NCBI GenBank assembly: GCA_029259285.1
Contig: JAPDJB010000174.1
Coordinates: 1-25,731 of the forward strand
Length of the DNA: 25,731 nt
Direction of reading: 5' to 3'
DNA from: Candidatus Bathyarchaeota archaeon
GTDB lineage: Archaea > Thermoproteota > Bathyarchaeia > TCS64 > B23
Shown: one piece after another, positions 15,417-22,417 of the stretch
Layout of the letters: each line of letters opens with the position of its first letter
Numbering within the stretch: the first letter of the stretch is position 1
Translations under genes and position numbers: made by a program
Notes under the pieces: generated by a model
Database searches by the model: none
What the model was told of the DNA's origin: nothing
Seen by the model: the letters and a program-made list of their open reading frames with translations, nothing else

Positions 15417-15801
15417 GGGTCGAAGAATAGTCGGCGGATACGCGGAGGGGGAGGCCCTAGTCAGCTCAGCTTCCTTCAGCTTTTATGGAGGTGTAGACCC
15501 AGAGACCGGCATTATAACCGAGCCTGGCCATCCCCTGGAGGGTGAGAGCGTCGCTGGGAGGGTTTTCATCTTCCCCCATGGGAGGGGCAGCACCGTGGGC
15601 TGCTACATAATCTATCGTATGCATCGTCGGGGGACGGCCCCAGCGGCTGTCATAAACCTTGAGACGGAGACGATCATCGCCACGGGATGCGCCATGGCTG
15701 GAATCCCACTTATGGATCGCCTAGAGGAGAATCCGTTGAGGTTGATTAGGAGCGGCGACTACATCGTTGTCAACGCCGATGAGGGATACATCGAGATTTA
15801 G
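15406..15801 (+). CDS. Phosphomevalonate dehydratase small subunit (DUF126, aconitase swivel-like)
   Basis: A 131-residue DUF126 protein, the mobile swivel-type partner of the large subunit. The family signature is GYAEGEALVS (11-20), EPGHPLEGESVAGRVFIFP (39-57) and GRGSTVG (59-65) with the likely catalytic Ser62, then TIIATGCAMAGIPLMD. I chose ATG at 15406 because GGTGGAGG precedes it and the conserved part begins at once; GTG at 15397 would add three residues. It is the last gene of the operon, and its TAG overlaps the convergent stop of the HD-domain gene by 4 bases. Confidence 0.93.
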   Translation: MRIRGRRIVGGYAEGEALVSSASFSFYGGVDPETGIITEPGHPLEGESVAGRVFIFPHGRGSTVGCYIIYRMHRRGTAPAAVINLETETIIATGCAMAGIPLMDRLEENPLRLIRSGDYIVVNADEGYIEI

Positions 15802-17042
15802 CCAGAGGCCTCGAGGAGTTTTCCCGCTTCTTTCCTGACCCTATCCAAGTCCTCAGCCCTACAATAGACCCTGAGGATGTTTATGTAGCCCAGTAGAATG
15901 GGGGCGAGGGGTGAGACATCGCTGAAGTTTACACATCTCCTCGAGCCGTCGGGTTCCCTGATGAACAGCCTTATCTCCTCCGGCCTACTACTTCCAGGGT
16001 TGTAGGGGACTGATGGGGCCGTTGAGACGTCGACGATGAGGAAGCGGCCGTCGGCTCCACTTCTCTCAGCCAGAGTCTCCTCCAGCTCCTCCACCCTCAG
16101 CTTTAGGTCTTGGAGCTCCTCCTCCCCTAGGAAGCGTTCATAGGCGCATTTCAGCAGCCTCCTCCCCCTCAGCATCTCAGCCATCCTCCTGGCCGTCTCC
16201 AGTTCTCCATCGCCCTCTAGGGTTAGGAGCATCGATAGAACCCTCTCATCGTCTAGGTTGAGGTAGTCGTCGAGGGATTTGAAATCCGTTAGGCCTAGGG
16301 CTTCATCGGCCAGCTCCATAGCCCTGATGAGCATCACCGAGGCAGCCCTAACGGTTCTGTGGAAATAGACAGCCTTAAACATCTCATATCTAGCGATGAG
16401 GAAGGCCTCCAAGGCGTAGAGGGCCGTCATATCCATCGATAGCACATCGTCTAGGACGTCGACGGAGTCTATGAGCCTCCGGACGTCGATCCTTCCATAC
16501 TCGACTCCTGTGTAGTAGCTGTCCCTGACGAGGTAGTCCAGCGTATCGGCGCTGAACTGACCCGCCACCACCTGATTGAGGAAGCCCCTGCCAGGGAGCC
16601 GGCCAACCGAGAGCTCCGAGACCTCTAAGGGTTTGAAGCCATAGTCGCCGAGAACGTCGGCCACGACGGTCTCAACGATGATCCTGCGCCCCAAATCCTC
16701 GTGGCTCAGCCCCCTTCTTCTCAGGAGTTCCTCGAAGAGATGGCTGAAGGGGCCGTGGCCGACGTCGTGGAGCAATCCAGCCAGTCTAAGAAGCTCCACG
16801 TCATCTCCATCTATGAGGGCTAGGTCTCTGAGTCTCTCGCCGAAGAGGCCTGAGAGATGCATGGCTCCGAGGCTGTGCTGAAACCTACTGTGCTCCGCCC
16901 CTGGATAGGTTAGATGGGCCATAGCCAGCTGCCTTATACGCCTCAGCCTCTGAAGGGGCCAGGTGTCGAGAACCCCTCTCTCAGCCTCTGATAGTTCTAT
17001 GTAGCCGTGTATGGGGTCTTTTATCTCCCCCCACTTCATCAT
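15798..17042 (-). CDS. HD-domain phosphohydrolase, SAMHD1/dGTPase-like
   Basis: The 414-residue protein has an HD domain of the dNTP triphosphohydrolase/SAMHD1 type. It starts with IKDPIHGYIELSE, where the family senses nucleotides, then EHSRFQHSLGAMHL (His51, His56), LLHDVGHGPFSH (His92, Asp93), and SADTLDYLVRDSYYTG (Asp166/Asp169), which completes the H-HD-D metal site. The C-terminal part is helical and less conserved. The likely activity is cleavage of dNTPs to deoxynucleosides and triphosphate, though some relatives hydrolyse other nucleotides. It is divergent from thymidylate kinase, so both act on dNTP pools. Start ATG 17042 or the next ATG at 17039. Confidence 0.88.
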   Translation of the reverse strand: MMKWGEIKDPIHGYIELSEAERGVLDTWPLQRLRRIRQLAMAHLTYPGAEHSRFQHSLGAMHLSGLFGERLRDLALIDGDDVELLRLAGLLHDVGHGPFSHLFEELLRRRGLSHEDLGRRIIVETVVADVLGDYGFKPLEVSELSVGRLPGRGFLNQVVAGQFSADTLDYLVRDSYYTGVEYGRIDVRRLIDSVDVLDDVLSMDMTALYALEAFLIARYEMFKAVYFHRTVRAASVMLIRAMELADEALGLTDFKSLDDYLNLDDERVLSMLLTLEGDGELETARRMAEMLRGRRLLKCAYERFLGEEELQDLKLRVEELEETLAERSGADGRFLIVDVSTAPSVPYNPGSSRPEEIRLFIREPDGSRRCVNFSDVSPLAPILLGYINILRVYCRAEDLDRVRKEAGKLLEASG

Positions 17043-17067
17043 CCACCTTTAGTCTCCGAGACCTTTA

Positions 17068-17076
17068 AGGCTACTC
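17068..17076 (-). promoter_or_regulatory. TATA-like box for the HD-domain gene
   Basis: The minus strand reads CCTTAAAGG, about 30 bases before the ATG at 17042. The spacing fits a leaderless transcript. Confidence 0.5.
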
Positions 17077-17082
17077 AAAGAT

Positions 17083-17091
17083 GTTTTATCC
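17083..17091 (+). promoter_or_regulatory. TATA-like box for tmk
   Basis: The plus strand reads GTTTTATCC, about 29 bases before the tmk ATG at 17116. It is 7 bases from the divergent HD-gene box, so transcription factors on one could block the other. Confidence 0.55.
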
Positions 17092-17115
17092 AACTCCCAT
17101 GACTCCCTTTATGGG

Positions 17116-17715
17116 ATGACCCCTCAACGTGGATTCTTCATCGTCTTGGAGGGGATAGATGGCTGTGGGAAATCGACGCAGGGTAGGCTTCTGGCTGAGA
17201 GGTTGAGGGGGCTGGGCTATGAGGTTGTGGAGACCTGTGAGCCAAGCGATGGCCCGATTGGGCGATTGCTGAGGGAGCGGGGTGAGGAGGGATTCAGGTT
17301 TCCACCGGAGGTGGAGGCTCTACTCTACGCGGCTGATAGGCTTCACCACGTTGAGGAGATCGTTAAGCCGGCTTTGAGGGCTGGATTTATAGTGGTCTCA
17401 GAGCGCTATCTCCACTCCTCCATCGCCTATCAGGGGGCTGGAGGCGTCGACGTCGATTGGATTAGGATGCTGAACCGCCATGCCCCTAAGCCGGATCTCG
17501 TTGTGTTCCTCGACGTAAAGCCCGATACGGCCCTTGATAGGCTTCGGGGTAGACGTCTAACGGCCTATGAGGATTATGAGACTCAGAGGAGGGTGAGGGA
17601 GATATATCTGCGGCTCGTAGAGGCTGGGGAGCTGATCAGGGTTGACGCGGAGAGATCTGTGGGGGAAGTCCATGAGGAGCTCTTCAAACTCGTCGTGAAA
17701 TGTATCAGGCGTTGA
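17116..17715 (+). CDS. tmk: Thymidylate kinase
   Basis: Tmk phosphorylates dTMP to dTDP. The 199-residue protein has the P-loop LEGIDGCGKST (11-21), CEPSDGPIGRLLRE, the substrate motif SERYLHSSIAYQGAGG (usually DRY; here ERY), FLDVKPDTALDRL, and a lid region with RGRRLTAYEDYE. The length fits the family. The ATG at 17116 has no Shine-Dalgarno sequence; an out-of-frame ATG lies 5 bases earlier and ends at once. The gene stands alone on the plus strand, between the divergent HD-domain gene and the convergent ZNRD2-like gene. Confidence 0.95.
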   Translation: MTPQRGFFIVLEGIDGCGKSTQGRLLAERLRGLGYEVVETCEPSDGPIGRLLRERGEEGFRFPPEVEALLYAADRLHHVEEIVKPALRAGFIVVSERYLHSSIAYQGAGGVDVDWIRMLNRHAPKPDLVVFLDVKPDTALDRLRGRRLTAYEDYETQRRVREIYLRLVEAGELIRVDAERSVGEVHEELFKLVVKCIRR

Positions 17716-17722
17716 GGAGACC

Positions 17723-18073
17723 CTATTTCTTCAGCCTCCTCAACCTCTGGAGTGAGGCTAGCAGCGTTGATATGGATTCAGCTATCTCCCTGATCCTCTC
17801 CGGCTCCTCCTCCTCTGAGAGGAGGTTGCTGAGGGTTGAGAGCTTCCTGAGAATGGCTCCCTCAAGGCTCTCCCATAGGAGCTCCCGCTGGACGACGGCT
17901 GCCTCGTCTTCGCCTTCCCTCAGGATGACGACCCGCCTCTGGCATCTGGCGCACCATATCTCCCCGCTCTTCAACCTGAATAGGGGCGATCCGCATTCGG
18001 GGCAGTTGTAGCTGAGCATCGTCGCCCCTGAGCGTAGGAGTTTAGCCATCTCCCTCGCCCAGTCGGATGACAA
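17723..18073 (-). CDS. ZNRD2/Sjogren autoantigen-like zinc-ribbon protein
   Basis: The 116-residue protein matches the family of the Sjogren/scleroderma autoantigen 1 (PF06677). It has an N-terminal helix (DWAREMAKLLRSGATML), a zinc ribbon with Cys24-Cys27 (CPECGSPLF) and Cys41-Cys44 (CARCQRRV), and a C-terminal acidic helical tail of about 60 residues that may form a coiled coil. Archaeal members have no proven function. TTG at 18073 is the start I favour because the conserved helix begins there and a TATA box lies at a leaderless distance; ATG at residue 9 would cut into the helix. It is convergent with tmk, stops 7 bases apart. Confidence 0.88.
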   Translation of the reverse strand: MSSDWAREMAKLLRSGATMLSYNCPECGSPLFRLKSGEIWCARCQRRVVILREGEDEAAVVQRELLWESLEGAILRKLSTLSNLLSEEEEPERIREIAESISTLLASLQRLRRLKK

Positions 18074-18102
18074 CTCTCAGCCAACTCGATATGGTCTGAG
18101 AC

Positions 18103-18111
18103 CCTTTATAG
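18103..18111 (-). promoter_or_regulatory. TATA-like box for the ZNRD2-like gene
   Basis: The minus strand reads CTATAAAGG about 33 bases upstream of the TTG at 18073. It is one of the best TATA matches in the window. Confidence 0.6.
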
Positions 18112-18119
18112 GTTTAGGG

Positions 18120-18135
18120 TTTGGAAAAAGGGGGG
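18120..18135 (-). terminator. Probable U-tract terminator of the aminotransferase gene
   Basis: Immediately after the TAA the minus strand reads CCCCCCTTTTTCC. A C-run followed by a T-run matches archaeal intrinsic termination on U-rich tracts. A near copy of this motif ends the membrane operon at 20246-20268. Confidence 0.45.
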
Positions 18136-19302
18136 TTAGGCCCTATGCTCCTTGACGTAGGCCTCTATCCTGTTAGCTGCCTCCTTCAACACCTCTATCG
18201 GCTTGACGAGGGGTATTCGGACATGTCCCTCTCCCTGGGGGCCGAAGGCGGCTCCTGGCACTATGGCCACCCTCTTCTCCCTCATCAATCCCTCGCAGAA
18301 CTCAACGCTGGACTTTGAGACCTCTGAGATGTCTGGGAAGAGGTAGAAGGCCCCCTCAGGCTTGGGGCATTTGACGCCCTCTATCTCGTTTAGGCGTTTA
18401 ACGAGATACTCCCTCCGCCTATTATACTCCTCAGCCATCTTCTCTATCGGCTCCCATGGCCCCGTAAGGGCTGCGGCTCCGGCCACCTGGACGTGGGCCG
18501 CTGGGCAGAGAACCATGTTTCCCTGTATCTTCAGCATCTGCTCGACGAGGCCTCCAGGGGCGATGAGGTAGCCGAGCCTCCATCCCGTCATGGCGAAGGT
18601 CTTTGAGAAGCTGACCACCACGACGGTTCTCTCCCTCATTCCAGGTATGGAGGCTATGCTCACATATCTCCGGCCATCCCAGATGAACTCGCTGTAGATC
18701 TCATCTGAGATGACGAGGAGGTCATGCTCCTCGGCTAGGTCTGCCACCCCTTTAAGCTCCTCCTCGGTGAAGACCGTCCCCGTCGGGTTGTTCGGGGAGC
18801 AGAGGATGATTATCTTCGTCCTATCCGTTATCCTGGCCTTAACCTCCTCCAGGTCGAGGTGGAAGCCCTCGGCTTTGAGGGCGAATCTCACCGGTTTTCC
18901 GCCGAGGAATCTCACCGTTGGGACGTAGACGAGGTAGCTTGGATCGGGGATGAGAACCTCATCTCCAGGCTCAACGGTGGAGGCGAGGGTGAGATATAAT
19001 GCCTGCTGGCTTCCAGGGGTGACTATAACCTCCTTCTCGGCGTCGACGTCGACGCCGAACTTCTTATAGTAGGCCGCTATGGCCTCCCTGAGTTGGGGTA
19101 TGCCCTGAGTCGGCGTGTAGTGGGTCATCCCCTCCTTCAGGGCCTTGATGGCTGCCTCGACGATGTGGCTGGGCGTCGGGAAGTCTGGGTCTCCACCTGC
19201 GAGGACTATGACATCCTTCAGCATCATCAGGGCCGCCGCAAGTCTCCTAATCAGCGAGGGCTCCATCTCCCTGAGAATCTTCACCGCCCACCTCTCACTC
19301 AT
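18136..19302 (-). CDS. PLP-dependent class I aminotransferase (aspartate aminotransferase type)
   Basis: The 388-residue fold-type I aminotransferase has all core residues: GDPDFPTP near the N-terminus (37-44), HYTPTQG (61-67), SPNNPTG (169-175, Asn172), SDEIYSEF (199-206, Asp200 and Tyr203), the Schiff-base Lys234 in SFSKTFAMTGWRLGY with Arg242, and a C-terminal Arg in HVRIPLVKP for the substrate carboxylate. Aspartate, alanine or aromatic 2-oxo acid specificity cannot be told from sequence alone. It has its own promoter (TATA-like TTTAATAG) and a terminator, so it is probably monocistronic. Confidence 0.93.
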   Translation of the reverse strand: MSERWAVKILREMEPSLIRRLAAALMMLKDVIVLAGGDPDFPTPSHIVEAAIKALKEGMTHYTPTQGIPQLREAIAAYYKKFGVDVDAEKEVIVTPGSQQALYLTLASTVEPGDEVLIPDPSYLVYVPTVRFLGGKPVRFALKAEGFHLDLEEVKARITDRTKIIILCSPNNPTGTVFTEEELKGVADLAEEHDLLVISDEIYSEFIWDGRRYVSIASIPGMRERTVVVVSFSKTFAMTGWRLGYLIAPGGLVEQMLKIQGNMVLCPAAHVQVAGAAALTGPWEPIEKMAEEYNRRREYLVKRLNEIEGVKCPKPEGAFYLFPDISEVSKSSVEFCEGLMREKRVAIVPGAAFGPQGEGHVRIPLVKPIEVLKEAANRIEAYVKEHRA

Positions 19303-19332
19303 GGGACTCCCTCAGATGGAGTCCTCGAGGCC

Positions 19333-19341
19333 CTATTAAAG
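19333..19341 (-). promoter_or_regulatory. TATA-like box for the aminotransferase gene
   Basis: The minus strand reads TTTAATAGG about 34 bases before the ATG at 19302. It overlaps the stop codon region of the DUF483 gene. Confidence 0.5.
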
Positions 19342-20211
19342 CTGTCGAGTTCTACTCCTCCAGAGGCTTAGCCTCCTCTCAGCCTCTGCTCTATGCTCCC
19401 TTATTATGGTTGGAAGCCTCCTCACCAGCTTGAGATTCTCCTCCACCCTCCCCCTATACAACTCTCCAAGCCTTGGGTGGAGCTCCTCCAGCAGCATGAG
19501 GCATCTCCTACCCCTGGAGACCGCCTCTGGACAGCTTGGGCTGCAGGGGAAGAAGTAGGAGACGAAGTAGGCCATGGCATCCGCCTCAGCCTCCTCCAGC
19601 TGTCTATAGGCCCTCTCCTCAACCTCTAAGCCCATGGATCTCTCCCTGGCGTATCGCTCCACGCAGCATTGAGGGTATCCGAGGAGTCCACCCATCTCCA
19701 CCACCCAATCGGCTTCCAGCTCCTCTGGGTATGCCAGATATATGCCGAGGCCTCTCGGCCTCTTCAGGGCCTCCCTCCTCAGCTTCTCCCTCCTATTCAT
19801 CAGCCTCCTCAGCCTCTTCTCGACGCCTCTCTCCCTGTATAGGTAGAGCTCCCTAACCGTCGGCCTCACCTCGTCTATACGCCATCTGAGGCCTAGGCGC
19901 TCAGCCCATTCTAAATGGGCTTTATACTCCTCCGAGTTCTCAACAACCTCTCTGTAGGCTCTCCGCATGGCCCTCTTCACATCCCCTATGGCGCCTCTAT
20001 CCCCCCTTCTAATCCTAAGGAGGGTTGGATAGACTCTCTCATCGATGATTCTCCCCATCTCCCCTCCACTCGGGAGTTCGGCGGGTATCGTTATCTGGGA
20101 GCAGGGTCTGACGCCGAGGTAGACGAGTAGATAGTCCTCCAGCTTCACGCCAAGCCTCAGCCTGTCATCCCCTAGGAGCTCCTCGATCTCCCCCTCATCT
20201 AACTCCTTCAC
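19336..20211 (-). CDS. DUF483 family archaeal protein, probable metal site
   Basis: This 291-residue archaeal protein resembles DUF483, which has no known function. It is highly charged, with a long Arg/Glu-rich helical region (about 60-155) and a Cys-rich core: GYPQCCVERYARE (Cys182, Cys183), FFPCSPSCPEA (Cys223, Cys227) and RRCLML (Cys237), plus Cys37. The cysteine spacing suggests a metal or Fe-S site, but that is inference. The start is GTG at 20211; a TATA-like CTATTAGG at 20233-20240 gives a leaderless fit. It lies downstream of the membrane operon but appears separated by a terminator. Confidence 0.75.
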   Translation of the reverse strand: MKELDEGEIEELLGDDRLRLGVKLEDYLLVYLGVRPCSQITIPAELPSGGEMGRIIDERVYPTLLRIRRGDRGAIGDVKRAMRRAYREVVENSEEYKAHLEWAERLGLRWRIDEVRPTVRELYLYRERGVEKRLRRLMNRREKLRREALKRPRGLGIYLAYPEELEADWVVEMGGLLGYPQCCVERYARERSMGLEVEERAYRQLEEAEADAMAYFVSYFFPCSPSCPEAVSRGRRCLMLLEELHPRLGELYRGRVEENLKLVRRLPTIIREHRAEAERRLSLWRSRTRQL

Positions 20212-20232
20212 ATTTAGAGTGTCATCTAACTC

Positions 20233-20240
20233 CCTAATAG
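20233..20240 (-). promoter_or_regulatory. TATA-like box for the DUF483 gene
   Basis: The minus strand reads CTATTAGG centred about 26 bases before the GTG at 20211, suggesting a leaderless transcript separate from the upstream membrane operon. Confidence 0.4.
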
Positions 20241-20245
20241 ATGAT

Positions 20246-20268
20246 GTGAAAACAAAGGGGGGTTTTTC
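20246..20268 (-). terminator. Probable U-tract terminator of the membrane-protein operon
   Basis: About 8 bases after the last stop codon the minus strand reads AAAAACCCCCCTTTGTTTTC. The C-run followed by T-runs fits archaeal termination and resembles the end of the aminotransferase gene. Confidence 0.45.
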
Positions 20269-20275
20269 AGGCCCT

Positions 20276-20917
20276 TTACATGGGTGCTATCCTTAGGACT
20301 TGGAGGAAGAACTGCGCCCTGCCGGAGAGCATCGCCATCCTGAAGAGGACGGTGTTGCCGAAGTAGGCTCCCAGGCCGATCATGATGATCCAGCGTCCAA
20401 GCCTCGTCGCATAGCCCATTGCACCCCTATGCTCCCATGTCAGGACGAAGTACATGACGGCGCAGATGGTTCCTATGGCTATGTAGATGTAGTTCCACCA
20501 GTCAACCGCCCCAGCGCCGACGGCTGGCGGGGTGATCGTCGAGATCACCTGTTTGGTGATGTTCGGTATGAGGACTCCCCTCATACCCAGGCCGAAGCCG
20601 GCTCCGACTAGGATGGCGATTGGATACCTGCTGAGCCACCTATACCTCGGCGTCAATAGGAAGAACATCATGAAGCCGAGGATGACCGGTATGACATACC
20701 AGACCTTCCCCTGCATTAAAGGCGGCCCCACCATCCTTATCGTCGTCGTAATCGTCGTCGTGATGAGCATGATGGCCAGCATCAATCCGATGTAGGTGTG
20801 CTCAGCGAACCTATAGACCGGATTTTCCTTGTACAGCGGGTAGCTGTAGATCATCAGCATCAGCAGCCATGAGATCCATAGGCCGGCGATTCCAGCTGGA
20901 TCGGTTGGGTAGGGCAT
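20276..20917 (-). CDS. Seven-helix membrane protein of the GlmL/DUF6754-type cluster, function unknown
   Basis: A 213-residue integral membrane protein with about seven hydrophobic helices. The recognisable stretch NPVYRFAEHTYIGLMLAI, together with RYRWLSRYPIAILVGAGFG in the middle, recalls a conserved membrane family that I remember next to DUF6754 and GlmL genes in Chloroflexota. A Thr-rich segment, ITTTITTTIR, lies near residues 53-63. No transporter family or catalytic motif is recognised. I choose ATG at 20917 because GGAGGTGA lies five bases upstream; GTG at 20926 is the longer option. It is the last of four tightly packed membrane genes. Confidence 0.85.
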   Translation of the reverse strand: MPYPTDPAGIAGLWISWLLMLMIYSYPLYKENPVYRFAEHTYIGLMLAIMLITTTITTTIRMVGPPLMQGKVWYVIPVILGFMMFFLLTPRYRWLSRYPIAILVGAGFGLGMRGVLIPNITKQVISTITPPAVGAGAVDWWNYIYIAIGTICAVMYFVLTWEHRGAMGYATRLGRWIIMIGLGAYFGNTVLFRMAMLSGRAQFFLQVLRIAPM

Positions 20918-20922
20918 CCACC

Positions 20923-21765
20923 TCACCTCCTCTTACCCCTGCTGGCGAAGTAGCCGATGTTCGCCAGCACTACGGCTATGATGACGAGTATGTGGGAGAT
21001 GTTGATGGCTCCCATCCTGATGGTTGCCTCACCAGGCTCTCCGATGAGCTTCTCCAATTCAGCTCCACCCCTGACTCCGACGCTCATGCCGAAGAGGACT
21101 CCGGACTTGTAGAAGGGCATGTAGCTGGAGCCCAGCATCGCGATCCCTATCTCGGCGACTGGAACCCCATAGGGGATGCGCCACTGCCTTATGTAGTAGT
21201 CACAGCAGTCGCCGGTGTCCCCCGAAACGACCAACTTGATGTCCGTAGCCTTGTCGACGTTCTTCATCATCGGAAGCTCGTCCAGCGGTGTGCCATATTT
21301 GTCGGTGGAGAAGATGCTCCTGATAGATGAGCCCAGCTGGGCAACAGACGCCTCCATGTTGGGGTAGTAGCCGAGGTAGACGTAGTCCTCGCCGTATTTC
21401 AGCTTGGCGAAGTCTTCCTTGGCCCTCCTCAGCAGCTCCTCGTAGGTCAAGTCGACGTCGTAGTAGGAGCCCCAAATGATGATCTTGGCGCCCTCCCTGA
21501 TGAAGAGCTTGGCGCAGGAGACGAAAGCCGGCATACATTCGGGCCAAGCGCTGACCCCGAAGGCTATGTTCATCACAACTACGTCTCCAGGCTCCACCAT
21601 CTCCTTTATGCCCTCATAGAGGTCTCTGGTGGATGGGCTGATGCTGATGGGGAACATGATGGGCCTGATGAAGGGTATCATGAGGCCGATGAATAGTATC
21701 CAGTAGAAGACCCTGCGGTCGATCCTAGCCAGCTTCTCCCAGAAGGTGAGCTCCTCCTCACTCAT
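20923..21765 (-). CDS. Membrane-anchored soluble-domain protein of the same cluster, function unknown
   Basis: A 280-residue protein with one hydrophobic helix at each end (about 19-41 and 253-270) and a soluble alpha/beta domain between them. The domain has STRDLYEGIKEMVEPGDVVVMN, then IIIWGSYYD, GEDYVYLGYYPNMEASVAQLG, IRSIFSTDKYGTPLDELPMM and DIKLVVSGDTG: alternating strands and helices suggest a Rossmann-like fold. The blocks DYVYLGY and GTPLDELP look like signature motifs of the family. Cysteines occur as PECMPAFVSC and GDCCDYY. The ATG at 21765 overlaps the TGA of the gene before it (ATGA). The paired anchors resemble those of the DUF6754-like protein upstream; whether the domain lies inside or outside the cell is not clear. 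Confidence 0.85.
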   Translation of the reverse strand: MSEEELTFWEKLARIDRRVFYWILFIGLMIPFIRPIMFPISISPSTRDLYEGIKEMVEPGDVVVMNIAFGVSAWPECMPAFVSCAKLFIREGAKIIIWGSYYDVDLTYEELLRRAKEDFAKLKYGEDYVYLGYYPNMEASVAQLGSSIRSIFSTDKYGTPLDELPMMKNVDKATDIKLVVSGDTGDCCDYYIRQWRIPYGVPVAEIGIAMLGSSYMPFYKSGVLFGMSVGVRGGAELEKLIGEPGEATIRMGAINISHILVIIAVVLANIGYFASRGKRR

Positions 21766-22415
21766 TCACCAGCCACCTCCCCATAGAAGCCCCTCTCCCT
21801 GCCCAGCAGCGCCCTGAAGCCGTAGGCGAGCATTCCGAAGGCTGCGACGATTAGGAAGCATCTCATACCAGGCACCTGACCATAGTCGAGGAACCATCGT
21901 CCTATCACCGGTATGCCGCTCCAGATTACTCCCCCTATAGGGGCGTTGGTTAGGATGACGAAGCAGCCTGCGATGAGCAGCAGGGCCGCATCGATGTTCC
22001 TAGCCCTGAAGGCCCTGTAGGCGGCGGAGAAGATGTAGAATCCCGTGATGGCGTATAGGGTTTGACCCAGGCTTGTGTAGGGCCACGTGAAGAGCCAGTT
22101 GTAGAGGGGGTTAGTCATGGCATCCTGCTTTATGACATAGCCAGCGAGGCCGCTGAGGAGTGTGACGAGGAAGATGATCCATAGCCAAATGCTGAAGGGC
22201 CATACCCCAGCCCTCCTCCTCTGGATGTTCTTCGCATGCTCAGACAGCAGCCTTACGGCTCCCAATGCGATGGAGATGTTCGCGATGATGGTGGCCCAGG
22301 TTCGAAGCTCCTCAGCGACATTCCAGGTTCCGATGAAGAAGAACTCTATGAACATCAGTATGGTGATTATGGCGGTTATGAGGTATACAACCTCCCTCCT
22401 CAAAACCTCAGCCAT
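21762..22415 (-). CDS. Six- or seven-helix membrane protein of the same cluster, function unknown
   Basis: A 217-residue polytopic membrane protein. Hydrophobic segments lie near residues 8-27, 35-56, 72-95, 110-133, 140-158 and 184-202. Between them is the basic loop SEHAKNIQRRRAGVWPFS. I recognise no transporter, channel or enzyme motif. The ATG at 22415 is preferred because AGGTGG lies just upstream and it starts two bases after the DUF6754-like stop; GTG at 22424 is an alternative. It is coupled to the next gene by ATGA overlap, so the four membrane products are probably made in fixed proportion and may form one complex. Confidence 0.85.
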   Translation of the reverse strand: MAEVLRREVVYLITAIITILMFIEFFFIGTWNVAEELRTWATIIANISIALGAVRLLSEHAKNIQRRRAGVWPFSIWLWIIFLVTLLSGLAGYVIKQDAMTNPLYNWLFTWPYTSLGQTLYAITGFYIFSAAYRAFRARNIDAALLLIAGCFVILTNAPIGGVIWSGIPVIGRWFLDYGQVPGMRCFLIVAAFGMLAYGFRALLGRERGFYGEVAGE

Positions 22416-22417
22416 AT

